A DNA stretch of 19,823 bases. Source: Tannerella sp. GTDB taxonomy: Bacteria > Bacteroidota > Bacteroidia > Bacteroidales > Tannerellaceae. The translations under genes and the position numbers were made by a program. The first letter of the stretch is position 1. The number at the start of each line of letters is the position of its first letter. Positions 1 to 8,798 of this stretch are shown piece after piece. The notes below the pieces were generated by a model. The model saw only the letters and a list, made by a program, of their open reading frames with translations, made no database searches and was not told where the DNA came from. The stretch lies in the NCBI GenBank assembly GCA_031283785.1, contig JAITBC010000109.1, positions 1 through 19,823 on the forward strand, read 5' to 3'.

Positions 1-2
1 TC

Positions 3-116
3 TCCGGCATGGACCCGGAATTTATGAGCGGCAGCAGTTACGACCGGGGTGTATACCGGCTGGATACCTACCCTCAGTTCCGTACCTTTACCGCCGGTTT
101 GCAAATAGGATTTTAA
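3..116 (+). CDS. SusC/RagA-type TonB-dependent outer-membrane transporter, C-terminal end only
   Basis: The window opens inside this gene; 37 codons and the stop are visible. The reading frame ends with a segment containing Y-P-Q-F-R-T-F-T-A-G-L-Q-I-G-F-stop, which is the typical last beta-strand of a SusC-like 22-stranded barrel: a 'P..R.f..G....F' pattern with a terminal aromatic residue for barrel assembly. The complete SusD gene starting 20 bases downstream confirms the call, since SusC and SusD are nearly always paired. SusC forms the TonB-energised channel that imports oligosaccharides under the SusD lid. The substrate cannot be told from this fragment. Confidence 0.85.
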   Translation, partial: SGMDPEFMSGSSYDRGVYRLDTYPQFRTFTAGLQIGF

Positions 117-136
117 TCATTAAACAGAGTAAGATT

Positions 137-1777
137 ATGAAAGCATTATTCAATATCATCATATCAGTCGTTATGACTGCGTTCGGACTTGCATGTCTGT
201 CATCGTGCTCCGATTTTTTTGACCATCCGCTCACTAATGCCGTCTCGGACGACAATATAAGTGAAGTGATTCTCAACAACCCTTCTTCGCTCGAATCGTT
301 CTTGGCAAACGGCTACCGGACGCTGGGAGGCATCAATCTCTATGGAAGACATATCCAGTATGCCACGGCGGTAATGAGCCACGAAATGGATCTGGACTAC
401 ATCGCCGAGGAAGCCCGCAATCAATATAGCCAGAACTCGCTGACTTCGGTCAATAGCATCGTGCTGTTACAGTATTCCGAATATTACAAAATTCTGACAA
501 CGCTCAACACGCTGGACGACCTGATCTCCCATCTCGACCTGTCGAAGTTCACCGACGTGCAGGTTCGGAGCATCACCAACCTCAAGGGCGAAATGCATTT
601 CTTGCGTGCTTACTGCCATTTCGAGCTGCTGTGCCTCTTCGGTGAGAAAGGTCCGCACTTCGGCGGCGACTATCCGAACAACCGCGACGCGCAGGGCATC
701 ACCCTGGCCATGCAACTGACGACGGCCGAAACGGCGTATGCCTCGCGCTCCACAGTCGGCGAGTGCTACCAAGCTATTCTCGACGACCTCGAGGAGGCGG
801 AACGCCACATCGGCAACAATCAAATCCCGGCCAACAACGTCATCAGGGGCGGTAACGACGACACGGACTACACCAGCAACATCGGATGGGCACAGTTGCC
901 GGCCGTCAGAGCGTTGCGGGGGAAGGTGTATCTCTATATGAGCGACTACGAAAAGGCCCGTACCGAGTTTGAAGCCATCCTTTCCGACGGACGTTTCAAG
1001 TTGGACAAGCCGGTGAACTTCACCGACTACATCCAACATGCCGACAACAACGCCGAAAGTATTTTCGCCTTGCAGTTTTACTACTATACCGGCCCGGCCG
1101 ATTCGTACAGCGGAGCGCCCAATCACCAAGTGGCGCGTATCTTCGGTAACGTGCCCGGCGCGTGGATGAACTATTTCATCGACGCCCGCAATCCGCTCCG
1201 CTTCGGCGACGACCCGCGGCTGTACGAGGCGACACTGTACGACTACACGTGGGACAACAGCAACTGGGCGACGTGGCAGCGAGGCTCGTGGACGCAACTC
1301 GACGTTACCGCACCCGGGTTCCGCTGTTTCCCGCGCAAGATGGTCGATTTCTACAACAGTTCCAACCCCGGTACGGGCAATACGAAGAACCTCGAACGCA
1401 TCCGTCTGGGCGACGTTTATCTGATGTATGCCGAAGTGCAGTTGAAACTCGGCAATACGGCTGTCGCGACTGAATACGTCAACAAGGTGCGTCGCCGCGC
1501 ATGGGACGAAGCCGATTACAACGCGCTGGGCACAAAAGGCGAAGACTTTGCGACGGTGACGATGGAACTGCTTCAGGAAGAACGTTTCAAGGAGTTTTTC
1601 TTTGAGAATCACCGCTGGTTCGATATGTGCCGCTGGGGGATCATTGCGCAGGAACTGGCCAAATATCCCCGGACGATGGCCGGCGACGTGCATTACGATG
1701 ATAATGATTACTATCTGCCGATACCCGAACGGGAATTGCGCACTAATCCAAACCTGAGTCAGAGTTGGGGCTATTGA
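137..1777 (+). CDS. SusD/RagB-family nutrient-binding outer-membrane lipoprotein
   Basis: 546 aa, the usual length for SusD homologues. The N-terminus has a hydrophobic signal with lipobox L-S-S-C (Cys24 would be lipidated). The hallmark helix G-E-M-H-F-L-R-A-Y-C-H-F lies at residues 151-162. The C-terminal SusD motif, E-E-R-F-K-E-F-F-F-E-N-H-R-W-F-D, is near residue 480, and the closing L-P-I-P-E-R-E-L-R-T-N-P motif is present. The fold is expected to be TPR-rich, binding glycan at the cell surface and closing over the SusC barrel encoded just upstream (20-base gap, so co-transcribed). The gene is GC-rich, like the GH2 gene further on. Substrate unknown, although the nearby tannase-family esterase and GH2 suggest a decorated plant glycan. 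A 442-codon open frame on the opposite strand (467-1795) is an antisense shadow. Confidence 0.93.
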   Translation: MKALFNIIISVVMTAFGLACLSSCSDFFDHPLTNAVSDDNISEVILNNPSSLESFLANGYRTLGGINLYGRHIQYATAVMSHEMDLDYIAEEARNQYSQNSLTSVNSIVLLQYSEYYKILTTLNTLDDLISHLDLSKFTDVQVRSITNLKGEMHFLRAYCHFELLCLFGEKGPHFGGDYPNNRDAQGITLAMQLTTAETAYASRSTVGECYQAILDDLEEAERHIGNNQIPANNVIRGGNDDTDYTSNIGWAQLPAVRALRGKVYLYMSDYEKARTEFEAILSDGRFKLDKPVNFTDYIQHADNNAESIFALQFYYYTGPADSYSGAPNHQVARIFGNVPGAWMNYFIDARNPLRFGDDPRLYEATLYDYTWDNSNWATWQRGSWTQLDVTAPGFRCFPRKMVDFYNSSNPGTGNTKNLERIRLGDVYLMYAEVQLKLGNTAVATEYVNKVRRRAWDEADYNALGTKGEDFATVTMELLQEERFKEFFFENHRWFDMCRWGIIAQELAKYPRTMAGDVHYDDNDYYLPIPERELRTNPNLSQSWGY

Positions 1778-1804
1778 CCCGGTTGGAAAAATCATTTGTC
1801 GGGA

Positions 1805-1863
1805 CCCCGTGTCTTCTCCCGCTTCGTGTTGTTTTATGGCGTGGAGCAGGAGAAGACGCGGGG
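1805..1863 (+). terminator. Hairpin 28 bp after susD, probable transcript end
   Basis: Two 18-base arms, 1805-1822 and 1846-1863, pair except at two positions (ccccgtgtcttctcccgc against gcaggagaagacgcgggg) around a 23-base loop. The position directly after susD suggests a transcription terminator or a stabilising 3' stem for the susCD transcript. No U-run follows immediately; the first T-rich stretch lies about 14 bases later, so this is not a textbook intrinsic terminator. Confidence 0.5.
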
Positions 1864-2090
1864 AACTGCAAATGCAAATTTTTCTTATCCGGTTAATGAA
1901 ATTGACGGAAAAGGAATCATTTTTTTATTCTCATGAATAAAAATCCGCATCAGAAACATATTAAAATCATATATAGATATCAATGATTTGCAGTCTGTCG
2001 CAGTGCTATTATAAGGGTATTTTTAGCGGGAATCATCAATTTCCGGTCGAATTGTTCGAATGAAATTCGATTTATGTGATAAATAATGGC
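1864..2090. other. AT-rich intergenic stretch, nothing recognised
   Basis: Between the post-susD hairpin and the promoter-like element at 2091 there is no coding frame with family likeness on either strand. A 78-codon open frame on the - strand (1980-2216) is hydrophobic but has no recognisable relatives and overlaps both the promoter and a nuclease remnant read from the other strand, so it is not called. The stretch may carry operator sites for the downstream operon, but none is evident. Confidence 0.4.
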
Positions 2091-2098
2091 TATATTTG
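2071..2098 (+). promoter_or_regulatory. Bacteroidetes-type promoter ahead of the tannase gene
   Basis: The -7 box tatatttg at 2091-2098 matches the Bacteroidetes consensus TAnnTTTG exactly. A weak -33-like ttta lies at 2071-2074, somewhat closer than usual. Transcription would start near 2105, giving a leader of about 120 bases before the esterase gene at 2228 and making the esterase, the 1336-aa protein and possibly later genes a unit separate from susCD. Confidence 0.5.
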
Positions 2099-2103
2099 CG
2101 GCA

Positions 2104-2211
2104 ATGAAAAAAACAGGCAGGATGGATAAAAAAACAAGGTTAAATCCGCTGAACGATTTCCTGTTCATGGAAATACATGGGCGAGGAAAGAGATTTCGCT
2201 GCATAACGTAA
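2104..2211 (+). pseudogene. Remnant of Rpn/PD-(D/E)XK nuclease-transposase family gene, N-terminus only
   Basis: A 35-codon frame contains L-N-P-L-N-D-F-L-F-M-E-I, which resembles the start of Rpn/TIGR01784-type putative transposase-nucleases, where an 'NPL.DF.Fk.iFg' or 'NPLNDFLFMK.MGEKG' segment opens the PD-(D/E)XK domain. After this the frame drifts into an unrelated tail and stops, so the catalytic part is gone. The ATG is only 6 bases after the promoter -7 box, so it would lie at or before the transcription start. This is probably a leftover fragment, not an expressed peptide. The family call rests on a short motif. Confidence 0.45.
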
Positions 2212-2227
2212 AACACAAAGATAAGCC

Positions 2228-3751
2228 ATGAAACTGAAAATACTGCTTTCGCTATTTTTATTGTTCAATTCTTTCCGGGCAACACCGCAGCAAGCGGTTG
2301 ATTATTGGGATGATTTTAATTTGCCAAACATAACGGTATCTGTCGTAGAGCAGGTTCCGTCCGGCGACTTGCCTGCTTATACCCGGCTGGTTCTTCTCTC
2401 CGAACCGGCGGGACAATCGCATATTCGCATAGAGGTCTGGCTTCCGCAGGATAACTGGAATGGCCGGTTTGTAGGAACAGGCAACGGTGGAGGTGCAGGA
2501 TCCATCAACTATAATGTCTTATCGTCCGGCGTGAAAAACGGCTTTGCGGTCGCCAATACCGATATGGGAACCTCTCCGCATGTGGATAGCCTGGTATCCA
2601 ATCCCTCCAAATGGGAAGACTTCGGCTATCGCGCTACTCATGAAATGACCGTAGCGGCAAAGGCGATAATTGAAAAACAATACGGGCGACCGCCTTCCTA
2701 TTCTTATTTTATCGGTTGTTCCACCGGCGGACAGCAGGCATTGATGACTGCACAACGGTATCCCAACGATTATAACGGCATATTGGCCGGAGCCCCGGCC
2801 AATAACCGGACGCATTTGCATACCCTTTTTCTGTGGAATTATAAGTTAAGCAATCAAAATCCGGAGAATAAATTCACAAAGCAACAAATCGAATCCATTA
2901 CCCATGCCGTTCTACGAGCGAACGTCGGGAAAGACGGCGGATATGCCGGCGACAATTTCCTGACCGATCCGCGTATTGCTACATTCGATCCGGAAACGTT
3001 GGATACCGGTTTCTCCGATAAACAAATACAGTTGTTGAAACAAATCTATTCCGGTCCGGTCAATCCGGTTACGGGCGAGCAAATCTACACGTCTATTCCT
3101 TTGGGTAGCGAATCGGCCGGTTCCGGGCTTTTCGAGCAGCAAAACGACCCGATCAAGTACCAATTTTATCCTTTCCGGTGGATTTTCGGACTCGACTTTG
3201 ATGATTTCGATTTCAACGAGCATCTGGCTAAAGTCGATTCGGTTTTAGCTCCCGTTCTCAACGCTAATAATCCGGATTTGGAAGGTTTCCGTGCAGCCGG
3301 AGGTAAATTGCTGATGTATACGGGAACCGCCGACCCGCTTGTCCCCTTTCAGGATGCCGTTCATTACTACGAAAGAGTAGTCGAAAAGCAAGGCAGTCTG
3401 GAAAAGACGCAAACCTGTTTCCGTTATTTTCTTGTTCCGGGAATGTTTCACTGCGGCGGAGGCCCTGGCCCTTGTTCATTAGGCCAGTGGATTTCAAGCC
3501 TTTCCGACGACAGCGATTATAGCTTGTTTGCAGCTCTTGTCAAATGGGTGGAAGAAGAATCCGCTCCGGAACGGATTATCGCTTCGGCATACAAAGAAAA
3601 CGGAGAGGTACGGTTTCGCCGTCCGGTTTATCCGTACCCTTTATTCCCGCACTATATCGAAGGCGAAAATCCGGATTTGCCGGAAAGTTATCGTGGAGTC
3701 GCCCACGAACGGGGAAAAGTGGCTGTCCCGGCCGGAAAATATCTGCAATAA
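2228..3751 (+). CDS. Tannase/feruloyl esterase family secreted carboxylesterase
   Basis: 507 aa with an N-terminal hydrophobic signal ending near residue 20, so periplasmic or exported. The alpha/beta-hydrolase core shows the tannase-family CS-D-HC arrangement: Cys164-Ser165 in F-I-G-C-S-T-G-G-Q-Q (nucleophile Ser165), Asp369 in Y-T-G-T-A-D-P-L-V-P-F, and His408-Cys409 in P-G-M-F-H-C-G-G-G-P-G-P. In characterised tannases and fungal feruloyl esterases the two cysteines flanking Ser and His form a disulfide that ties the triad together; both are present here. The oxyanion-region G-N-G-G-G-A-G is at about 85-91. It should cleave aromatic (galloyl, feruloyl) or similar esters from plant material. 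Family membership is firm, but the exact ester is not predictable. It is followed 18 bases later by the large lyase-like gene and presumably co-transcribed with it. Confidence 0.9.
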   Translation: MKLKILLSLFLLFNSFRATPQQAVDYWDDFNLPNITVSVVEQVPSGDLPAYTRLVLLSEPAGQSHIRIEVWLPQDNWNGRFVGTGNGGGAGSINYNVLSSGVKNGFAVANTDMGTSPHVDSLVSNPSKWEDFGYRATHEMTVAAKAIIEKQYGRPPSYSYFIGCSTGGQQALMTAQRYPNDYNGILAGAPANNRTHLHTLFLWNYKLSNQNPENKFTKQQIESITHAVLRANVGKDGGYAGDNFLTDPRIATFDPETLDTGFSDKQIQLLKQIYSGPVNPVTGEQIYTSIPLGSESAGSGLFEQQNDPIKYQFYPFRWIFGLDFDDFDFNEHLAKVDSVLAPVLNANNPDLEGFRAAGGKLLMYTGTADPLVPFQDAVHYYERVVEKQGSLEKTQTCFRYFLVPGMFHCGGGPGPCSLGQWISSLSDDSDYSLFAALVKWVEEESAPERIIASAYKENGEVRFRRPVYPYPLFPHYIEGENPDLPESYRGVAHERGKVAVPAGKYLQ

Positions 3752-3752
3752 A

Positions 3753-3760
3753 AAGGAGGT
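3753..3760 (+). promoter_or_regulatory. Strong Shine-Dalgarno site for the 1336-aa gene
   Basis: aaggaggt is a near-perfect anti-16S match 9 bases before the ATG at 3770. Bacteroidetes genes usually lack such sites, so it both fixes this start and is itself unusual. Confidence 0.7.
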
Positions 3761-3769
3761 CGCCGGCTT

Positions 3770-6700
3770 ATGAAAAAGTTTTGTATGTACCTTGGTTTGT
3801 TCTTTACGTGCCTGTTTGCGTATGGACAACAGAAGGATTTGCCGGAGATTGCATCCTTTCATGGCGTCAAACAATTGGCGTTCAAGGATGGGAAAGCGTC
3901 TATTACGCTGGAAGATCCGATTTCTCACCCGCTCTATTGGTGGCCTGCGACATTACTTGATTTCGACGTGGAGATTCCGGCAGGTATGGCAGTGGAAGAC
4001 CTTATCCTCATTGATGCCGGGACAGGAATACAACATCCGTTTCAATTAAAAAATGAATTTGCCGGAGTTGATGGCGTAGCGAAGGGAACGTTGTATATCA
4101 TGAGCGGTCTGCAATCGGGGGAGAAATGTACATTCTTGTTGCAGCAAGGCGTTCCCGAACATTTTGAGAAGATTGGCGTAAAAAATGTTCAGGGGGAGTA
4201 TCTTGTTGAAACCGACAAGTTGTCAATAATAATCTCCGGGTCGCGTAAAAGCGGGGATATTCCCGGACCGTTTTCCGCATTGGCGCAGAAAGGCGATATC
4301 GCTTTTGGAAAATCACGTTTTTCCGGAGATTTGAAACCGGAAAAACTGACGACAAAAATAACGGGACAAGGGTCTTTGTTTGTAGAATTAAGGCTTGATT
4401 ATGATTTCCCCGGAGGTGCGAAATACGTGGTATGGCTACGGTGTGTCAAAGGCTACGATTTTGTGGAAGTATCCGAGCAAATGGAAGGTTTTCCCGAAAA
4501 TCCCGGTTTGGCTGTCGAATATTTGTGGACAGGATTCAATCCGACCCATCGTCAGGCGCCGAATCATCCTTATGGTGCGCCAACCCGCGATACGAAGGGA
4601 TTCGAACGCTATGGCTGGGAAAAAATCGGTCAACAAATGATGAATTCACAGCATGGCGTGACGAGAAGCGGGTCTGATGGGAAAATACCGTATGAAGTAG
4701 GCATGTACGGGAACTGGGGCGCAGAGTTGAGTATCACCTCATCGGTTTTCTGGGATGAAAACGGCAGTCGCTCAATTGGCATCTTTACGCGTGGCGTCGA
4801 AAACTGGAATAATCACAAATATCCCGTCTGGCTTGACACACGTGAACTGAGTGTGAAATTTTATTACTGTGATTCCCTGTTGAGTTGGCAATACCCGGTG
4901 ATGAATGGTTCGCGGACTACGGGAGTCAGTATTTATGACCATCAAAAGGACATAAAGGTGATGGAGGAATTGGAGAAATTGACAACCGCTACGGTCGTCG
5001 GCGACAAAGGGATGACGTATCGTGTGAACATGTCCCGGTTGTCGTACAATCATTTCCTCCAGAATCGTTACAGTACGTTGTGTCTGAACGAAGTAAAAGA
5101 TTGGACGCTGACATATCCCGACTCGTTGAACAGGCCGGAAGTGATATTCGACAACCCTGATGATATGACGCCCGGTCAATTCGAACAGGACTTCTTTTAC
5201 GGATGGTTTTCGAACGAACTGCCCGTCAGCGGAACCTGTCAGAACAGCGGCTACGGGCCTACCAGCTCCAGACTTTTTTATGAGAAATGGACGCCCATGA
5301 TGAATTTCCTTTATAACGATATGACGGACGATCAGCGTAAACGCATGACGGCCATTTATCTTGTTCATGCATATATTGCAGCCGGCGAGGAGTATATGCC
5401 TATGAAAAACATGCTTGGCGGACATCCTAATTTCCTTGCGGACGTAAAGTCCGTACCGGCATACGCCGCATTTCTTTTTCCCGAACATCCGATGGCCGGT
5501 TATTGGGCAGATTTGTTCGAAAAACATGTAGACCTTAATTACCGTTACCATGTTCGCCCGGATGTAGCCCGGTGGGACGCTCGGGGCGGACGCTGGACGG
5601 AAAATACCGGTACGTACTTGTGGGCAGCCCTGCGACCCGCTTCCCGCGCTTCCTGGTTGCTTGAGCATTTTTACGATGGCAAAAAACGAATGGCAGGGAA
5701 GAATGTTTCCAAAATGGCCGGGTTTGTAGTAAATTCGCTGTCTGCGCCGTTTGATGGGGAACAAGCCGGGATGTATTACGATGTCCGATTGGGAAAGCGG
5801 GATTCACATAGCTGGAATCTCGTGACGCCCGAAATGGGGCCTGTCCGGATATTGCCTCCGCAGGGCGCTCATGCCGTCCGCCGCCGTCCGCCTAATAACT
5901 TCTGGTGGTTAGGCAAGGAACTGGAAAATTACGACCCGCTTCTTTCGGAAAACATCCGTTATGTAGCGCGTCCCGGTTTTGATGATTTCGAAACGGAAAG
6001 TTTCGAACGTAATTCTTTTAAATTCATGTATCCGCAGCAAAGTGACGACACCGGGACGCCTCCTTTACCGGAAAGCGTCAAAATGACCGGTTATGGCGTA
6101 GTTTTGCGTTCGGATGTCGGTACGGACGATGAAGTTTCACTGCATCTTATGCAAATAGATAACGGCCCGAACTACCGTTGGGGGATTGCCGGCGCGGGAG
6201 GGGGAGGCTCCATCTATTACTATGCCGCCGGTAAGTCGTTCGGTAACAACGGCAAGGAAGATATCGGCGATCGAAAACTGGGGGATACCGACCTCACGAC
6301 GGGCTTCGGGGCTTTCCGGCCGGGTCCCATAGACCCGTATATAGGTGGACAATTCAAGTCGGTCGGCAAAAACGAACTGGAACGTCCGATGTACGACCTC
6401 GGAATTGCGCAATTTGCAGAAGTGACGACCTCCCAAACCAACGATTATATCTGGCCTTATTACAATTCCAGAAGCGTATTGCTGGCGGGAAGCGATTATT
6501 TTATCATTTATGATGATGTGCATAACCCCTCAATCGGGGGACGGTTTGCTTGGTTTACGCATGTGAACGACACATTGCCGGAATTAAAAGTCGTTAAACC
6601 ATTCCGCTGTGAGTTCAGCGCTCACTATTCGAGGGAGTCTAAAGGCGTCTGGTTCGACGGCAGCGGCGATTTTCTGACCTTTGTATCCCATAAGACCGGT

Positions 6701-7780
6701 TATGAAGTGTCGGAAACCGGCTATGGCTGCAAAGTTGTTTCGCCGGACGGATCAACGGATTATGTTTTCCGAAATGACGTTTCGGTTGATGTGGATGAAA
6801 ACGGCTACCATTTTTCCGGTACGGCAGGTATCATCCGCAAAGCCGGAGCCGATTCCGAACAGTGGGCTATATTCCATGGCTCAAGGATAGGTAACGACCG
6901 GTTTGAACTGTTTCCCGGCGATGCCGACGCCGGAATGAGCGTTGTATACCGTTCGGATGAAAATATCGGCGGGGAATCGTATTCTCTTAAAGATACTCAT
7001 GTCGTTTTTCGATGGAAGTCAATTCCTGATAAAATCGTGTTTTACATAGACGGTAAACCTTGTAAGGCGGAAATCAACGGCAATAGTGCGAACCTGCCCC
7101 TTCCTGCCGGCCGGCGCGTCTGGACGGTCACAACGGGCTATCCCTCATTGCCCCGGCCGGAGATAATGTTTACCAAAAACATCAAAGGACGCGTTGAACT
7201 TGCCGTAAATCCGGCGGCCGGCGTGCAAAAATACCGGTATGAATACAGCATTGACCAAGGTGCATCATGGCGTCTGTTGCGGGAAACCAAAAACACCGGC
7301 GTGATTGTATCGCCATTTGGCAGTGAAACGAAAGGTTACGTAAGGGTTGTCGCCGTAAATCGGGATAACGAAAGCGAACCTTCTGTAATATATCCGGTAT
7401 ATTTTACCGCCGGGAAGCCGCATTATCCCGATGGTTTGAAAGCGGAATTATCCGAATCCGCCGTAAAATTAAATTGGGGTAAGGTTTTGGGATGTAATGA
7501 ATACAGACTGTACAGAAGGTCGGAAGGCGGCGGATACAACCTTGTTTATAAAGGCGACGGCAATGCGTTTTCGGAAAATATAATTCCCGGAAATCTGTAT
7601 GAATATCGTGTTTGCGCTGTTAACGGAAACGGACAAAGCGACTATTCGCATCCTGTGACAACCGATCCGGAAAGTCTGCTCAATTTCGACCCTGTATCCG
7701 GCGAACCTTTCCGTCGCAGCGTCACCCGCGATTGGGGACGCGACAATGACGGAATAAGAACGCCCGCTTATTATCCATAA
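3770..7780 (+). CDS. Large secreted protein, heparinase/polysaccharide-lyase-like toroid plus beta-sandwich, Fn3-like C-terminus
   Basis: 1336 aa, with a signal peptide ending around A-Y-G-Q-Q (residues 17-21). Residues ~30-450 are beta-rich and contain many Trp/Tyr. Residues ~475-640 look helical with conserved-type aromatic patches (G-G-R-W-T-E-N-T-G-T-Y, about 610-620), as in the (alpha/alpha) toroid of heparinase II/III-like lyases. Residues ~690-1000 look like the following beta-sandwich (S-D-Y-F-I-I-Y-D-D-V-H-N about 905-916). Two Fn3-like modules follow (about 1128-1213 and 1217-1303), then a tail ending I-R-T-P-A-Y-Y-P. I cannot assign a CAZy family or point to the catalytic residues. 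Context with a SusCD pair, a tannase-family esterase and a GH2 argues for a glycan-degrading role. It could also be a family with no characterised member. The Shine-Dalgarno site is unusually strong. Confidence 0.6.
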   Translation: MKKFCMYLGLFFTCLFAYGQQKDLPEIASFHGVKQLAFKDGKASITLEDPISHPLYWWPATLLDFDVEIPAGMAVEDLILIDAGTGIQHPFQLKNEFAGVDGVAKGTLYIMSGLQSGEKCTFLLQQGVPEHFEKIGVKNVQGEYLVETDKLSIIISGSRKSGDIPGPFSALAQKGDIAFGKSRFSGDLKPEKLTTKITGQGSLFVELRLDYDFPGGAKYVVWLRCVKGYDFVEVSEQMEGFPENPGLAVEYLWTGFNPTHRQAPNHPYGAPTRDTKGFERYGWEKIGQQMMNSQHGVTRSGSDGKIPYEVGMYGNWGAELSITSSVFWDENGSRSIGIFTRGVENWNNHKYPVWLDTRELSVKFYYCDSLLSWQYPVMNGSRTTGVSIYDHQKDIKVMEELEKLTTATVVGDKGMTYRVNMSRLSYNHFLQNRYSTLCLNEVKDWTLTYPDSLNRPEVIFDNPDDMTPGQFEQDFFYGWFSNELPVSGTCQNSGYGPTSSRLFYEKWTPMMNFLYNDMTDDQRKRMTAIYLVHAYIAAGEEYMPMKNMLGGHPNFLADVKSVPAYAAFLFPEHPMAGYWADLFEKHVDLNYRYHVRPDVARWDARGGRWTENTGTYLWAALRPASRASWLLEHFYDGKKRMAGKNVSKMAGFVVNSLSAPFDGEQAGMYYDVRLGKRDSHSWNLVTPEMGPVRILPPQGAHAVRRRPPNNFWWLGKELENYDPLLSENIRYVARPGFDDFETESFERNSFKFMYPQQSDDTGTPPLPESVKMTGYGVVLRSDVGTDDEVSLHLMQIDNGPNYRWGIAGAGGGGSIYYYAAGKSFGNNGKEDIGDRKLGDTDLTTGFGAFRPGPIDPYIGGQFKSVGKNELERPMYDLGIAQFAEVTTSQTNDYIWPYYNSRSVLLAGSDYFIIYDDVHNPSIGGRFAWFTHVNDTLPELKVVKPFRCEFSAHYSRESKGVWFDGSGDFLTFVSHKTGYEVSETGYGCKVVSPDGSTDYVFRNDVSVDVDENGYHFSGTAGIIRKAGADSEQWAIFHGSRIGNDRFELFPGDADAGMSVVYRSDENIGGESYSLKDTHVVFRWKSIPDKIVFYIDGKPCKAEINGNSANLPLPAGRRVWTVTTGYPSLPRPEIMFTKNIKGRVELAVNPAAGVQKYRYEYSIDQGASWRLLRETKNTGVIVSPFGSETKGYVRVVAVNRDNESEPSVIYPVYFTAGKPHYPDGLKAELSESAVKLNWGKVLGCNEYRLYRRSEGGGYNLVYKGDGNAFSENIIPGNLYEYRVCAVNGNGQSDYSHPVTTDPESLLNFDPVSGEPFRRSVTRDWGRDNDGIRTPAYYP

Positions 7781-7867
7781 TTCGATAGAATATGTGTGTC
7801 TTGCATCTTGTTCGTAATTCAATAAGGCGTCGGACGCGGCGTTTACACCTTTTAATAAATATTTGAT

Positions 7868-8788
7868 ATGCTGTCTCGTGTTTTCATATTTTGGGGTCTC
7901 TTTATGATGACCGTTGCAACGTCCGGTTATTGCCCGGACGTGTATGACCGGCAAAAAGATAATTTCACATTATCGTATGCCGGCCTCTCTGTTACCGTTT
8001 CGCGTAACGGAGGAAAGATAATTTCCTTCAAGCGTTCCGGCAAAGAGATGCTGACGCAGCGCGATATACATCCGTCATATTACGGGGGAACGCTGTGGAT
8101 ATCCCCTCAGGCCGCGAACTGGCCGCCTTCGGCGGAAATAGACCGTGAACCTTATGAAACGCATGCAGACGGCGATATGCTTTCAATGACGAGCCGGCCG
8201 GATAAAAAGACGGGATTAATGGTGCGCAAAACATTTCGCCTGTCAACGGCAGATACTTCCCTGTTGCTTCAATATACGATCATAAATACCTCTCCCGATA
8301 CGGTCAGGCTGTCGCCGTGGGATGTTGTCCGTACGCCTCCCGGTATCAGCTTTTTTCCGGCAGGTGAAGAGGCCGGTGTCAATAATTTGGGCATAGACGG
8401 TTCGTATGTGAAAAACGGGACGGTATGGTGTCCGACGGATTCGCTGCTGCCGGAAAAAGGTCTGAAGCTCTTTCATACGGCGGCGAATGGCTGGCTGGCT
8501 CATTATGCAAACGGTCTTCTCCTGATAAAATGTTTCCCGGACATCACTCCCGGCGAAATGCCTCCCGGACAGGGCGAAGTGGAAATCTATATAGCCCCGC
8601 AGGGCGCTTACGCAGAACTGGAAAACCATGGCCGTTACGTGACGTTGGCGCCTGGAGATTCTACCCTGTACAGTCAGGAATGGTTTCTACCGGATATTGG
8701 GACGGGAAAGCAGGAGGAGATTTATGATATAGTAAAAAACAGGATCACCCGCGGCGTTTCCCCCCGGGGCAATCCTGTTTTTCAATAA
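7868..8788 (+). CDS. DUF4380-like protein of the galactose-mutarotase fold
   Basis: 306 aa with a short hydrophobic N-terminus that could be a signal peptide (residues 1-21). The pattern G-G-K-I-I-S-F-K-R-S-G-K-E-M-L near residues 48-62, then Y-G-G-T-L-W-I-S-P-Q and W-P-P-S-A-E-I-D, and late N-H-G-R-Y-V-T-L-A-P-G-D-S (about 256-268) fit DUF4380, a beta-sandwich family related to aldose-1-epimerases and to the sandwich domains of some lyases. Such proteins are frequent in glycan-utilisation loci, but their activity is not established. It starts 87 bases after the 1336-aa gene on the same strand, so it is likely in the same transcript. A role as sugar epimerase or carbohydrate-binding helper is inference. 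Confidence 0.65.
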   Translation: MLSRVFIFWGLFMMTVATSGYCPDVYDRQKDNFTLSYAGLSVTVSRNGGKIISFKRSGKEMLTQRDIHPSYYGGTLWISPQAANWPPSAEIDREPYETHADGDMLSMTSRPDKKTGLMVRKTFRLSTADTSLLLQYTIINTSPDTVRLSPWDVVRTPPGISFFPAGEEAGVNNLGIDGSYVKNGTVWCPTDSLLPEKGLKLFHTAANGWLAHYANGLLLIKCFPDITPGEMPPGQGEVEIYIAPQGAYAELENHGRYVTLAPGDSTLYSQEWFLPDIGTGKQEEIYDIVKNRITRGVSPRGNPVFQ

Positions 8789-8798
8789 ACCGGTAAAC

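Noticed and set aside
467..1795. 442-codon open frame on the - strand opposite susD
   Set aside because: It lies wholly antisense to a complete SusD gene with all family motifs; the frame is open because of GC-rich codon use, and its translation resembles no family.
1980..2216. Hydrophobic 78-codon - strand frame between susD and the esterase
   Set aside because: Overlaps the promoter and nuclease remnant read from the + strand; no relatives recognised and no start context.
4772..5764. 330-codon - strand frame inside the large lyase-like gene
   Set aside because: Antisense shadow of a continuous 1336-codon gene with signal peptide and strong ribosome-binding site; composition (many Ile, His, Arg) is typical of a reverse-frame artefact.
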